Assembly: GCF_030813595.1 (NCBI RefSeq)
Contig: NZ_JAUSUH010000014.1
Span: 24,599-88,598, forward strand
Direction of reading: 5' to 3'
DNA: 64,000 nucleotides
DNA from: Ancylobacter vacuolatus
GTDB lineage: Bacteria; Pseudomonadota; Alphaproteobacteria; Rhizobiales; Xanthobacteraceae
Made by a program: the position numbers and the translations under genes. The stretch's first letter is position 1. Every line of letters begins with the position of its first letter. Shown here piece after piece: positions 16,370 through 24,921 of this stretch. A model generated the notes under the pieces. The model ran no database searches and had not been told where the DNA came from. It worked only from the letters and a program-made list of their open reading frames with translations.

Positions 16370-17053
16370 TTGAAGGTCAAGGCTACGGACATTGCGCAGA
16401 TGGCGTCCGCGTCGGATGTCATTTTCGACGCGCTGCGCGAGGCGATCGCCAAGGGCGATATCGCCGAGGGCCAGACCCTGCGTCAGGACCATATCGCCCG
16501 CATGTTCAATGTCAGCCGCATCCCCGTGCGCGAGGCGCTGACCCGGCTGGAGGAGCAGGGGCTGGTGTCGACCCAGCGCTATCGCGGGGCCGTCGTCACC
16601 ACGCTATCCACTGAGGAAATCCGCGAAATCTTCGCGTTTCGCGCGCTACTCGAGCCGGAAGTGCTGCGCTTTTCGGTCGAGCGCATCTCCGACGACGGGC
16701 TGGAGGCGGCCAAGCGCTTCGCCCATGCCTTCGCCACCGAAACCGATTCCTCGCATTGGGGCGAATTGAACCGGAGCTTCCATTACAGCCTCTACGAGGC
16801 GTCCGGTCGCCCCTATTTCCTGCAGACGATCAGTGCGGCGCTGGATCGCGTCGACCGCTATCTGCGCGCCCAGCTGGTGCTGACCGACGGCATGGCACGG
16901 GCACGCCGCGAGCATGAGGGCATTCTTCTCGCCTGCATCCGCCGTGATGCCGAAGAGGCGGCCGACCTCACCCGCCAGCATATTCTCGGCGCCTGCGTCT
17001 CGCTTATCGACTTCCTCGACCGTACCCGGGTGGCCAACGATCAACAGGGCTAG
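16370..17053 (+). CDS. GntR-family (FadR/FCD) regulator of the hydroxyproline operon
   Basis: This 227-residue regulator has a winged helix (about 12-80, with FNVSRIPVREALTRLEEQG) and an FCD domain (about 90-215). The TTG at 16370 is preferred because GAGGAGG lies 8 bp upstream. The ATG at 16328 has no comparable site. Its location divergent from a hydroxyproline transport and catabolic operon makes it the probable local regulator, analogous to rhizobial HypR. The effector could be 4-Hyp or a pathway intermediate. Confidence 0.85.
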   Translation: MKVKATDIAQMASASDVIFDALREAIAKGDIAEGQTLRQDHIARMFNVSRIPVREALTRLEEQGLVSTQRYRGAVVTTLSTEEIREIFAFRALLEPEVLRFSVERISDDGLEAAKRFAHAFATETDSSHWGELNRSFHYSLYEASGRPYFLQTISAALDRVDRYLRAQLVLTDGMARARREHEGILLACIRRDAEEAADLTRQHILGACVSLIDFLDRTRVANDQQG

Positions 17054-17054
17054 A

Positions 17055-17098
17055 GCATTTTCGAGCGAAGCGGGTTCCGGTTCGCGTGAAGAAAATGC
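17055..17098. repeat. Intergenic inverted repeat (Rhizobiales-type GCATTTTC element)
   Basis: Arms GCATTTTC (17055-17062) and GAAAATGC (17091-17098) enclose a GAGCGAAGCGGGTTCCGG core. It lies in the 59-bp gap between convergent genes, directly after the GntR stop codon. The element type is recognised as common in Rhizobiales intergenic regions. It may also act as a bidirectional terminator. Confidence 0.7.
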
Positions 17099-17112
17099 GT
17101 AAAGACATAAGC

Positions 17113-18549
17113 CTAGGGCGCGTCCGGAGAAGCGCCTTTCACCATACGTGCTCCGGCAGGGGGCATCGCGGCGCCTCTTGCCTGAAGAAGAGCCATCAGC
17201 GCGCCGAAGCGCAGCGCCTCGAACACGCCGAAATCCGGTGTCGTTCCGATCAGCAGGCTCGCCACGAAACTTGGGAAAAAGGACCATTTCAGCCCGCTCG
17301 CCAACCCCTGGAGGCGCGGCTCGCCCTTCGCGGCAGGGGTGAGCAACAGCCGTGCCACGAAACAGAAGTAAAAAATGAAACCGAGCAGGCCGGTACTGGC
17401 GAAGAGCGCGACAGCGAAGTTCGACGCCCGTGTCGAGCCGAGACCGACGCCCACCAGATAGCTGTCGAGGCCCGCCTGCAGCGATGTCGCGGTCCAGGCG
17501 CTGCGTTCGATATAGGAACTGGTCTCGACCTTGCTGAAGATGATTTCGTCGAGGCGCTGCATAACGGGCTCGAAGACGCCCGGTGTAATCATCACCGCAG
17601 CGGCAGCGAAGCCGATGATCGCCAATGCCAGGAAGAAGTCCTGCCGCACGCCGCTATAGGAGAAGCGGGGGCGATTGATCCGAAAGGCGCGGGTAAACCA
17701 GTCGAGGCCCATCAGCAGCCCGAGAACCCCGAGGCCGACATAGCCGGCCGAGGACGTGGACATCACCAGCAATATGGCGAGGACGATGATGATGCTGTTG
17801 AGGCGGACAGCCTGTGCCCGATCCTCAACACTGCCGCGCAGAAAGAACAAGCAGGCCAGCAAACCCAGCGTCAGCCCGCCATAAGAGGAGGCTTCCGGCA
17901 TCAGCCCGGTGAGCCGACGGCTGCCATCCGAGATGGCGGCATTGTCCAGCAGCGCATAGCTGGCGTTCTTGAAGGCATCAAGGAAGGGGCCGAGCGGCAG
18001 GAACCCCTCAAGATAGCTGAGAACCCCGGTGATGATCGTGACGATGGCGCTGAACATCAGCCCGCGCAGGATCAGCGGCTGGTGCTGCGGCGATCGAAAG
18101 AAATTGGCAAAGGCGAAAACCAGCAAAGTCGACAGCGTCAGATAGGCAAGCTGCGAGACATTCTGAAGGGTGGGGCGCAACAGCGCGACTTCCTGATAGG
18201 CCGTTGCCATCGGGACAATGGCGACCTGCCCCGCCAGCAGGCGCGGCATGAAGAGCGTCACCAGCAGCGCGACCGTCCAGAACGCCGTCAGTATCACGCC
18301 GGGCAACCGCAGGGCCGTGGTCAGAAGATCGGCGAGGCCATGCCGCCGCAGCAGAATCTGCCGCAGCAAAAAGAACGCGGCAGTGACATGCACGGCCAGA
18401 AGCGAGAGGCCCCCCGTCGCTTGCACCGGGACCACGGCGAACGCGCCGAAGGGCAGCATGGCGAAGAACAGCCACACCAGAACCTGCCGCCGCGAGAACA
18501 GGCCCCACAACGCCAGGGACCAGAAACAGGCGATCGCCAGCGCACTCAT
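17113..18549 (-). CDS. Polysaccharide polymerase/O-antigen ligase-like membrane protein
   Basis: This 478-residue inner-membrane protein has about 10-12 hydrophobic helices and a larger loop about three quarters along, with the ISDGSRRLTGLMPEASSYGG stretch before it. Topology and context fit a Wzy-type polymerase that joins lipid-linked repeat units in the periplasm. The sequence signal is weak, and a WaaL-type ligase is possible. Its start overlaps the stop of the upstream glycosyltransferase by 4 bp. A second polymerase/ligase-like protein is encoded at 26.7 kb. Confidence 0.7.
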   Translation of the reverse strand: MSALAIACFWSLALWGLFSRRQVLVWLFFAMLPFGAFAVVPVQATGGLSLLAVHVTAAFFLLRQILLRRHGLADLLTTALRLPGVILTAFWTVALLVTLFMPRLLAGQVAIVPMATAYQEVALLRPTLQNVSQLAYLTLSTLLVFAFANFFRSPQHQPLILRGLMFSAIVTIITGVLSYLEGFLPLGPFLDAFKNASYALLDNAAISDGSRRLTGLMPEASSYGGLTLGLLACLFFLRGSVEDRAQAVRLNSIIIVLAILLVMSTSSAGYVGLGVLGLLMGLDWFTRAFRINRPRFSYSGVRQDFFLALAIIGFAAAAVMITPGVFEPVMQRLDEIIFSKVETSSYIERSAWTATSLQAGLDSYLVGVGLGSTRASNFAVALFASTGLLGFIFYFCFVARLLLTPAAKGEPRLQGLASGLKWSFFPSFVASLLIGTTPDFGVFEALRFGALMALLQARGAAMPPAGARMVKGASPDAP

Positions 18550-19667
18550 GGAGCGCGCCGCCCCGTCTTGCCACCAGACGGCGCCACGGCGTCAATGACG
18601 TCGAGCAGGCGGCGGGCGGCGGCCTGCCAGGTGAAGCGGGCGACGAAGGCCTGGCCGTCGCGGGCGAGGCGGTCATGCAGCCCCTTGTCGTCGCGCAGCC
18701 GCAGCAGCGCGGCCTCCCAGGCGGCGGGGTCGCGCGGGTCCGCCTGCAGCGCGCCCGGGCCGCAGACTTCCGGCAGCGCGCCGCACGGCGCGATCACAGC
18801 GGGTGTTCCCAGCAGCAGCCCCTCCACCGGCGGCATGCCGAAGCCCTCGGTCAGCGAGGGCGTGCATACCGCCAGCGCATGGGCCTGCAAGGCGCGCATC
18901 TCGCCATCCGAGACATAGCCGGGAAAGAGCACATTGGCCCCGGCGATGATGCCGGCGGCGGCGAAGGCCTCCCGCCCGGCGCCGCCCACCAGCACCAGGG
19001 TCATTCCCGCCAAAGCGGGGCGGGCGAAGGCGCGGATCAGCAGCGGGATGTTCTTGTGCGGCATCAGGTTGGCGAGCGCCAGCGCGTAGCCACGCTTCAC
19101 CAGCCCGAGCCGGGGAAGGATGTCGTCCTGGGCGGGCGCGCGCAGCACATGGTCGACGCCATTGGGGATGACATGCACCCGCTCCGCCGGGGCGAGCCGC
19201 AGGCCGACAAGCTCTGACTTGGCGAATTCCGACACGGTCAGCAGCCCCAGCTGGCGCCGCCCGGCAAGCCGGATATTGGCCTTCAGCGTCACACGGAAGG
19301 CTAGCGAATAGGAGGAGGGGGTAGTGAAGACCTGCGCGTCATGAACCATGGTCAGTCCCTGGCGCAGCAGGAATGGACTGCGCGAGGCGAGATTGACGAG
19401 GATCCGGCCGGCGGCGGCGCGCGGAAGATCCATCTGCTCCCAGACATTGCCGACCCGGCGGCCGACCAGCTCAATCGGCAGCCCCAATTCGGCATGGCGC
19501 GCATTGCGCGGCGCCAGCACATGGATCTGCCGGCGCGCCTCCCCGTCGCCGGATGAGGCCGTCAACAGCGCGAGCGCGCGCGTCAAATGTTCAGCGACCG
19601 CGTAGGTTGCGGCAGGCGGGCCGGCGAGAAAGCGGCCATTGATGCAGAAATCCAAACGCCTATCCAC
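18546..19667 (-). CDS. Glycosyltransferase family 4-like (GT-B), paralogue A
   Basis: This 373-residue predicted cytosolic GT-B transferase has a divergent N-terminal acceptor half (about 1-140, MDRRLDFCINGRFLAG start). The nucleotide-sugar-binding C-terminal half carries VHVIPNGVDH, ALANLMPHKN and the E-rich TPSLTEGFGMPPVEG motif. Residues from about 141 to DAVAP are identical to the neighbouring paralogue, encoded by a 686-bp direct repeat. Its C-terminal tail (SGGKTGRRAP) is unique. The donor sugar should be the same as for paralogue B, with a different acceptor. Confidence 0.85.
   Translation of the reverse strand: MDRRLDFCINGRFLAGPPAATYAVAEHLTRALALLTASSGDGEARRQIHVLAPRNARHAELGLPIELVGRRVGNVWEQMDLPRAAAGRILVNLASRSPFLLRQGLTMVHDAQVFTTPSSYSLAFRVTLKANIRLAGRRQLGLLTVSEFAKSELVGLRLAPAERVHVIPNGVDHVLRAPAQDDILPRLGLVKRGYALALANLMPHKNIPLLIRAFARPALAGMTLVLVGGAGREAFAAAGIIAGANVLFPGYVSDGEMRALQAHALAVCTPSLTEGFGMPPVEGLLLGTPAVIAPCGALPEVCGPGALQADPRDPAAWEAALLRLRDDKGLHDRLARDGQAFVARFTWQAAARRLLDVIDAVAPSGGKTGRRAP
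18580..19265. repeat. 686-bp direct repeat, copy 1
   Basis: This segment is identical to 19687-20372 except for one base (C at 19218, T at 20325), a synonymous Lys codon change. The repeat period is 1107 bp, exactly 369 codons, so recombination between copies would stay in frame. Confidence 0.97.
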
Positions 19668-19679
19668 GCGCCCTCCTCG

Positions 19680-20759
19680 TTAGCCTGGCGCCACGGCGTC
19701 AATGACGTCGAGCAGGCGGCGGGCGGCGGCCTGCCAGGTGAAGCGGGCGACGAAGGCCTGGCCGTCGCGGGCGAGGCGGTCATGCAGCCCCTTGTCGTCG
19801 CGCAGCCGCAGCAGCGCGGCCTCCCAGGCGGCGGGGTCGCGCGGGTCCGCCTGCAGCGCGCCCGGGCCGCAGACTTCCGGCAGCGCGCCGCACGGCGCGA
19901 TCACAGCGGGTGTTCCCAGCAGCAGCCCCTCCACCGGCGGCATGCCGAAGCCCTCGGTCAGCGAGGGCGTGCATACCGCCAGCGCATGGGCCTGCAAGGC
20001 GCGCATCTCGCCATCCGAGACATAGCCGGGAAAGAGCACATTGGCCCCGGCGATGATGCCGGCGGCGGCGAAGGCCTCCCGCCCGGCGCCGCCCACCAGC
20101 ACCAGGGTCATTCCCGCCAAAGCGGGGCGGGCGAAGGCGCGGATCAGCAGCGGGATGTTCTTGTGCGGCATCAGGTTGGCGAGCGCCAGCGCGTAGCCAC
20201 GCTTCACCAGCCCGAGCCGGGGAAGGATGTCGTCCTGGGCGGGCGCGCGCAGCACATGGTCGACGCCATTGGGGATGACATGCACCCGCTCCGCCGGGGC
20301 GAGCCGCAGGCCGACAAGCTCTGATTTGGCGAATTCCGACACGGTCAGCAGCCCCAGCTGGCGCCGCCCGGCGGCACGGCACTGCCACTGGCCCATCATT
20401 CTTCGGCCAAGAGGGTAGGATTGCGGGGCAGTGAAGGCCTGCGCGTCGTGCATCAGCGTCAGCCCGTTGCGGAGGGCGAGGGGAGCCCGGTTGCACAGGT
20501 TGAGCACAAGCCCGCCGCGCACGTAGAGCGGCAGCGAAATCTGTTCCCACGCGATGCCTCTGAACCGTCCCACCGGATGGGCGGGAATGCCGGGATCATT
20601 GTTCAGGCGCTCCAGTCCCGGCGGCACCAGCAGCCTCAGTTCCCGCGCCGGCGCCGCCTTGGCAAGGGCGGTGATCAGTTCCTGTGCCACGCGATGAACC
20701 GCCGTCGCCCCGCCCGACATGAACTTGCCGTTGATGAAGAGCGGGGCCTTGCCGGCCAT
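19680..20759 (-). CDS. Glycosyltransferase family 4-like (GT-B), paralogue B
   Basis: This 359-residue GT-B transferase begins MAGKAPLFINGKFMSGGAT. Its N-terminal half (to about residue 130) is only moderately similar to paralogue A, while its C-terminal 228 residues are identical to it. It shares the VHVIPNGVDH and TPSLTEGFGMPPVEG donor-site motifs. It is transcribed just before paralogue A and 2 bp after a GT2-family gene. The sharp change from full identity to strong divergence within the gene points to recent gene conversion or partial duplication. Confidence 0.85.
   Translation of the reverse strand: MAGKAPLFINGKFMSGGATAVHRVAQELITALAKAAPARELRLLVPPGLERLNNDPGIPAHPVGRFRGIAWEQISLPLYVRGGLVLNLCNRAPLALRNGLTLMHDAQAFTAPQSYPLGRRMMGQWQCRAAGRRQLGLLTVSEFAKSELVGLRLAPAERVHVIPNGVDHVLRAPAQDDILPRLGLVKRGYALALANLMPHKNIPLLIRAFARPALAGMTLVLVGGAGREAFAAAGIIAGANVLFPGYVSDGEMRALQAHALAVCTPSLTEGFGMPPVEGLLLGTPAVIAPCGALPEVCGPGALQADPRDPAAWEAALLRLRDDKGLHDRLARDGQAFVARFTWQAAARRLLDVIDAVAPG
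19687..20372. repeat. 686-bp direct repeat, copy 2
   Basis: Second copy of the repeat starting at 18580. The left boundary falls just before the stop codon of this gene and the right boundary falls at the AGRRQLG codons. No insertion sequence or terminal inverted repeats flank it. Confidence 0.97.
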
Positions 20760-20761
20760 GC

Positions 20762-21655
20762 CTACAGCTCCAGGATACGGCGCGGGTGAACGCGCCTCAG
20801 CAGGATATCGCGCACCGCTAGCCAGTTGCCGATCATGCGCCCTTTCCGGTCAATCCAGGGTTCCGGCCGGAGCAGGCGGACCCCGTTCGCTGCCAGGCTG
20901 CGCAGTATCAGCCGGCGCGCGAAGCCTGCCGGCATGGTGCCCTTGCGCCTGAGATACCAGGGGTTGGCGATCTGGCTATAGCCCAGACGTCGACCGTTGC
21001 GCTCGCGTCCGGACTTCTCTCCGCAATGCACGCCATAGAATGCATCCGTGTAGACCAGCGGCCCGTTAATATGGCCGCCAAAATCGATATCTTCCTGCCA
21101 GCCATAGAGCGGCAGGTTTTCGTCGAAGCGGACGTCGCCGATCGCGGTCCTTCGGTAAGCCATGTTGCAGCCATAGAGCCCGGGATGGGGGGCGGACACG
21201 CTGAGGCTCGGCTGCTCGTTCCGGGCGTCCTCCGCCTCCACCAGCGCCACCGCCGCCTTCGGCGAGATGCCGGGACCGATGATTCCATCCGCGAGCAGAC
21301 GGCCGCTTGCCCCGGCGATGGCCGGGAAGGTGACGAAAAAGTGCACGAGACCCGCAATGAGGCGACGCGAAGGGACATAATCGTCGTCGAGGAACAGGAC
21401 GAGATCGATATCTGGCGGCAGCCTGTCGAGGGCGCGGTTGCGTTGCTGGCAGGACCCGCGCGGCCCGAACAGCTGGATCAGAGGGAACGGGTGGGCGCGC
21501 GCCGGCGGTGCATCTTCGGCACTCTCCATCGACAGCACCACGCAGGCCGGGAGTCGGCTCTGCAGCGCCAGCCGGTCGAGCAGGGCCGCGACATTCCTAG
21601 CCCGCCCCAGCGTGGCGATCACGATGCCGACGGAGAGTTCGGATGTGGGGTTCAT
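20762..21655 (-). CDS. Glycosyltransferase family 2
   Basis: This 297-residue GT-A transferase from the ATG at 21655 has an N-terminal nucleotide-binding segment (VGIVIATLGRARNVAALLDRL) and a DxD-like metal site (LVLFLDDDYVPS). A second substrate-binding acidic patch is YGWQEDIDFGG. There is no membrane domain, so it acts on the cytosolic face. It is upstream of, and nearly abutting, the two GT-B paralogues, so the three probably build one repeat unit in sequence. Confidence 0.85.
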   Translation of the reverse strand: MNPTSELSVGIVIATLGRARNVAALLDRLALQSRLPACVVLSMESAEDAPPARAHPFPLIQLFGPRGSCQQRNRALDRLPPDIDLVLFLDDDYVPSRRLIAGLVHFFVTFPAIAGASGRLLADGIIGPGISPKAAVALVEAEDARNEQPSLSVSAPHPGLYGCNMAYRRTAIGDVRFDENLPLYGWQEDIDFGGHINGPLVYTDAFYGVHCGEKSGRERNGRRLGYSQIANPWYLRRKGTMPAGFARRLILRSLAANGVRLLRPEPWIDRKGRMIGNWLAVRDILLRRVHPRRILEL

Positions 21656-21716
21656 GCGCCCCCTGCCGGAGAATCGCACGAGCCGTGCCGGAGGTGCGTC
21701 GAGGAGGCGCCGATCA

Positions 21717-22082
21717 TCAGGGCGCTCCCGCCAGCCTGTCGATGCGCTGGCCGGCGCCGAAAACCCCGGCCGCCGTTCGCCAATGAGTAAGCCGCCCGGC
21801 GACTTGCCGCGCGAGATCGCCGCGCGGGAAATCGTGCAGCCGGCCGTCGCTCACCGATGCAACTGACATGCCTAGGGGCGAGATGATCCCGCGGCGGAAC
21901 AGCTTCCCCGTCCGGTCGTTCAGTGGGGAGGAAAAGTCGGCATCAATCGACATGGGGTCCGCTTGCCGGGTTGCCATACGCCACGGCGCGGCCAGTGTGC
22001 CGAGAACGGCACCAACCTGCCACATGCGTGGGGGGCGGCGGCCCTGTGGAGAGGCTCCGTTCCGCATCGTATCAATTGGCAT
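21717..22082 (-). CDS. Unrecognised small ORF in the EPS locus, doubtful
   Basis: A 121-codon ORF starts inside the last codons of the glycosylphosphotransferase gene (11-bp overlap). A shorter version would start at the ATG at 21953. It resembles no family I know. The later part has a protein-like mix (RRGIISPLGMSVASVSDGRLHDFPRGDLARQ, given here only as an impression of composition), while the beginning is Arg/Pro-rich. It fills an otherwise empty gap of about 400 bp. It could be a remnant, a real small protein or chance. Confidence 0.3.
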   Translation of the reverse strand: MPIDTMRNGASPQGRRPPRMWQVGAVLGTLAAPWRMATRQADPMSIDADFSSPLNDRTGKLFRRGIISPLGMSVASVSDGRLHDFPRGDLARQVAGRLTHWRTAAGVFGAGQRIDRLAGAP

Positions 22083-23496
22083 TGCGGTGGATGATGACGC
22101 GAACCGTGAGCAGAAGAACCTTCACATCCATCCACAGCGACCAGTTGTTGATATATTCGAGGTCCGAGGCCACGCGGGCCTCGATATCGCGGCGGCTATT
22201 GGTCGCCCCGCGCAGGCCGCGGATCTGGGCGAGACCGGTCAGTCCCGGTTTCACCGCGTGCCGGCTCCAGTAATCGGGGACGAGCTCCCAGAACAGCGCC
22301 CCTTCGGCGCGCGAGCCCAGCGCATGGGGGCGCGGGCCCACCAAACTCATATTGCCGATCAGGACATTCAGGAGTTGGGGTAGCTCGTCCATGCTCGTTC
22401 GCCGCAGGAACCGGCCCACCCGGGTGACGCGCCGGTCGCCGCGTGAGGTGGATACCCGGCCGGTGGCGTCGCTCGCCTCGCTGCGCATCGTCCGCAACTT
22501 GAAGCATCGATAGGTGCGATTGTTTCGGCCCACCCGTTCCTGGACGAAGAAGGCCGGACCGGGGGAATCGAGTTTCACCAGCAAGGCCGCCGCCGCGATG
22601 GTGGGGGCGACGGCCACAATGAGCGGAAGGGAGACGGCGAGATCGAACAGTCGCTTGGCCAGGCGTTCGGCAAGCGTCAGGGGGCCTCGCGAAATGAGCA
22701 GGGTGGTCCGGTCGTTCCAACGCGACAGTGCGAGCGGCTCGAAACCGCCGAGATCAAACACGATCTCGGCTTCAAAGCCGCTCAGCCGCATGGCCTCGGT
22801 CCACTTTAGCCGCTCATGCGCCTCCGAGAAAGCAAGGACGACCCGGTCGGCATAGCCGATGACGCCGCTCACGGAGGCGAAGAAGTCAGGATCATGCACA
22901 TGGGGTATCAGCCCGGCGGCGCGCACATCCACATAGGTAGTCAACGCATCGTCCTTCAGCGCGCTCCGTTCCGTGGCGTCGCTGAGAACCACCAGCCGCG
23001 GTGCGACAATCGGCAGGAGCAGCTTTCGCGTGAGGAGGGTGGCGCCGACCCGGCCCAGACCGATCAGCGCGAACGCAATCACGAAACTGTAGCCGATTTC
23101 GAGGCGCGAGAGCAGGCTCCCGACCTTGAGCGCAAAGATGGCGGTGAGGAAGATGCCGACGGTGATGAGCAGCGCACTATAGGTGGCCGAGATCGAGCGG
23201 TTGAACGACGTCGCCGTCGGAATCGAATAAGCCTGCAGAAGGATGGCCGCGAGAAGATAGGTGGGCGCCAGAAAAAAGAAGATGTCCCAATTGCCCTCCA
23301 AGGGAGAGCCGTGCCGCAAGGCCGCCCCGGCCAGACACCCGCTGGCGATGGCGAGCAGGTCGACACATGCCATCCCTGCCGTAAGGCCGACCCGGATGGC
23401 GTCTCGGTAACGCATGAGGCTATCGGGGGATCGCTCCTCCGATCCGCCGCCCGCGGCAGCGTCGCGCGTGCCACCGTGAGCGCCGATGCCATCCAT
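22072..23496 (-). CDS. Polyprenyl glycosylphosphotransferase (initiating sugar-phosphate transferase)
   Basis: This 474-residue membrane protein starts repeat-unit synthesis by moving a sugar-1-phosphate to undecaprenyl phosphate. The N-terminal half has four helices (about 40-165) and a CoA-binding-like region. The C-terminal catalytic domain carries [18 protein letters not shown], the FKLRTM motif, [15 protein letters not shown] and LVGPRP, and ends in [10 protein letters not shown]. The start at 23496 has AAGGAAG 8 bp upstream; ATG codons at 23514 and 23592 are alternatives. Galactose- or glucose-1-phosphate transfer cannot be told apart here. Confidence 0.92.
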   Translation of the reverse strand: MDGIGAHGGTRDAAAGGGSEERSPDSLMRYRDAIRVGLTAGMACVDLLAIASGCLAGAALRHGSPLEGNWDIFFFLAPTYLLAAILLQAYSIPTATSFNRSISATYSALLITVGIFLTAIFALKVGSLLSRLEIGYSFVIAFALIGLGRVGATLLTRKLLLPIVAPRLVVLSDATERSALKDDALTTYVDVRAAGLIPHVHDPDFFASVSGVIGYADRVVLAFSEAHERLKWTEAMRLSGFEAEIVFDLGGFEPLALSRWNDRTTLLISRGPLTLAERLAKRLFDLAVSLPLIVAVAPTIAAAALLVKLDSPGPAFFVQERVGRNNRTYRCFKLRTMRSEASDATGRVSTSRGDRRVTRVGRFLRRTSMDELPQLLNVLIGNMSLVGPRPHALGSRAEGALFWELVPDYWSRHAVKPGLTGLAQIRGLRGATNSRRDIEARVASDLEYINNWSLWMDVKVLLLTVRVIIHRNAN

Positions 23497-23906
23497 GCGT
23501 CCATCTTCCTTCATTTGAGGCCTGGATGGTGCGGGCAACGAGCGCGCATCAGCCGGCAAAGCTTCTGCCTGATGAGCCCTGCCGTCGGTCACATGGCGGC
23601 GCCGCCACTGCCGTTGGACAGATCATGTCGTGCTGCAGGCGGGAACCCAGCATGAGAAAATGATGTCGATCGACCGATGGGAAATACACTGTCGAGCTGT
23701 TCCCAGCTGTCTTATGCGGCTCCCATTCGCTATGGTATTTGCATAGCAGAAGCAATTGCCGCTCGGCAATATTCCGTTGGGACATCTGGCCCGGGATCAT
23801 GTGAAAGCCTAGGGGGGGCAGCCGAGAGTATCGGTAAATTTTAGAACGATTTTAATCTAATGCAATTAATGACAGATCGCGGGTCGGTGGCGGCCGGGTG
23901 GGGTGC
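23497..23906. promoter_or_regulatory. Divergent promoter region of the EPS locus
   Basis: This 410-bp gap separates oppositely transcribed EPS genes. The right part (about 23815-23880) is much richer in A and T than the surroundings. It has TTTTAATCT and AATTAATGA stretches and is the likely promoter area for the plus-strand genes. No RNA gene or clean dyad operator was recognised. Confidence 0.5.
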
Positions 23907-24875
23907 ATGAGGGATCAAGGGGTCATAGTTGCTTTTGGTGGCGGAGGATTCATCGGGTCACATTTGCTGCGGAAGCTGGTATCCAATTGCCGATCTCGGC
24001 TCATAAGTGTAGATATCCGCCCTCCAAAGATAAAAGTTCCCGGCGTCGATTACAAAATTGCCGACGTCCGGGATCTCTCAGCACTCGATGTCGGCGCCGA
24101 GGTCCGGACGATATACAATCTCGCGGCGGTTCACACGACGCCCGGCCACCCTGCGCACGAATATTACGAGACGAACATCCGCGGGGCGCTGGAAGTGTCC
24201 GCCTTTGCCCGCCGGCAGGGGGTGAAGACGATCGTGTTTACCAGTTCTATCTCCGTTTACGGGCCCGGCGAGGAAACGAAATCCGAAACGTCCCTTCCCC
24301 AGCCGGAATCGCCCTATGGGCGGTCAAAATGGATGGCGGAGGATATTCACCGTTCCTGGCTGGCGGAAAGCGAGGCGCACCGCTTGGTCATCTGCCGGCC
24401 TGCGGTGGTTTTCGGCCATGCCGAAGGAGGAAACTTCACCCGGCTTGCCCGGCTGCTGCGGCGGGGGCTCTTCGTCTATCCCGGGCGACGGGACACCATA
24501 AAGGCATGTTATTATGTCGAGGATCTCGTGGAATCGTTGCTGCATGCCGCCTCGCTTGAGGAGCGCTTCATTGTGTTCAACGGCTGTTATGCCGACCGCT
24601 ACACATTGGAGGAGATTGTCGAAACGTTCCGTTCGCACCACTTTCCGCAGGCACGAACGCTGACGGTGCCACGTGCCGCGGTGCTCGGGCTCGCGGCCGC
24701 GCTGCGGCCTGTGGCCGGCGCAGGTATTGGCATTCACCCCGACCGTGTGATGAAGCTGGTGCGCTCGACGGATGTGGTGCCTGCCTGGCTGGAATCGCGC
24801 GGTCTTGCCCGTCGCGGCCTGCTGCCGGCGGCGCTGCAACGGTGGAAGGACGATTCTGCGGGCGCGTTTGATTGA
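23907..24875 (+). CDS. NAD-dependent epimerase/dehydratase (extended SDR)
   Basis: This 322-residue extended short-chain dehydrogenase has the N-terminal Rossmann glycine motif FGGGGFIGSH. The catalytic Ser is in FTSSIS, and Tyr and Lys in the YGRSK motif. It is probably a nucleotide-sugar epimerase, dehydratase or reductase supplying a sugar to the EPS pathway. ATG at 23907 was taken; a GTG three codons earlier is possible. Its base composition is slightly more AT-rich than neighbouring genes, which may reflect transfer. The exact substrate is not visible. Confidence 0.82.
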   Translation: MRDQGVIVAFGGGGFIGSHLLRKLVSNCRSRLISVDIRPPKIKVPGVDYKIADVRDLSALDVGAEVRTIYNLAAVHTTPGHPAHEYYETNIRGALEVSAFARRQGVKTIVFTSSISVYGPGEETKSETSLPQPESPYGRSKWMAEDIHRSWLAESEAHRLVICRPAVVFGHAEGGNFTRLARLLRRGLFVYPGRRDTIKACYYVEDLVESLLHAASLEERFIVFNGCYADRYTLEEIVETFRSHHFPQARTLTVPRAAVLGLAAALRPVAGAGIGIHPDRVMKLVRSTDVVPAWLESRGLARRGLLPAALQRWKDDSAGAFD

Positions 24876-24921
24876 CGGCCGACATTTTCTCCTCCCAATG
24901 CCCGATGAAAGACGAAGCTTG

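Noticed and set aside
17086..18918. 610-codon plus-strand open frame
   Set aside because: Antisense to the polymerase-like and glycosyltransferase genes; composition of a shadow frame.
18580..20372. Transposon origin of the 686-bp repeat
   Set aside because: The repeat is entirely coding in both genes, has no terminal inverted repeats, and its ends fall inside homologous codons.
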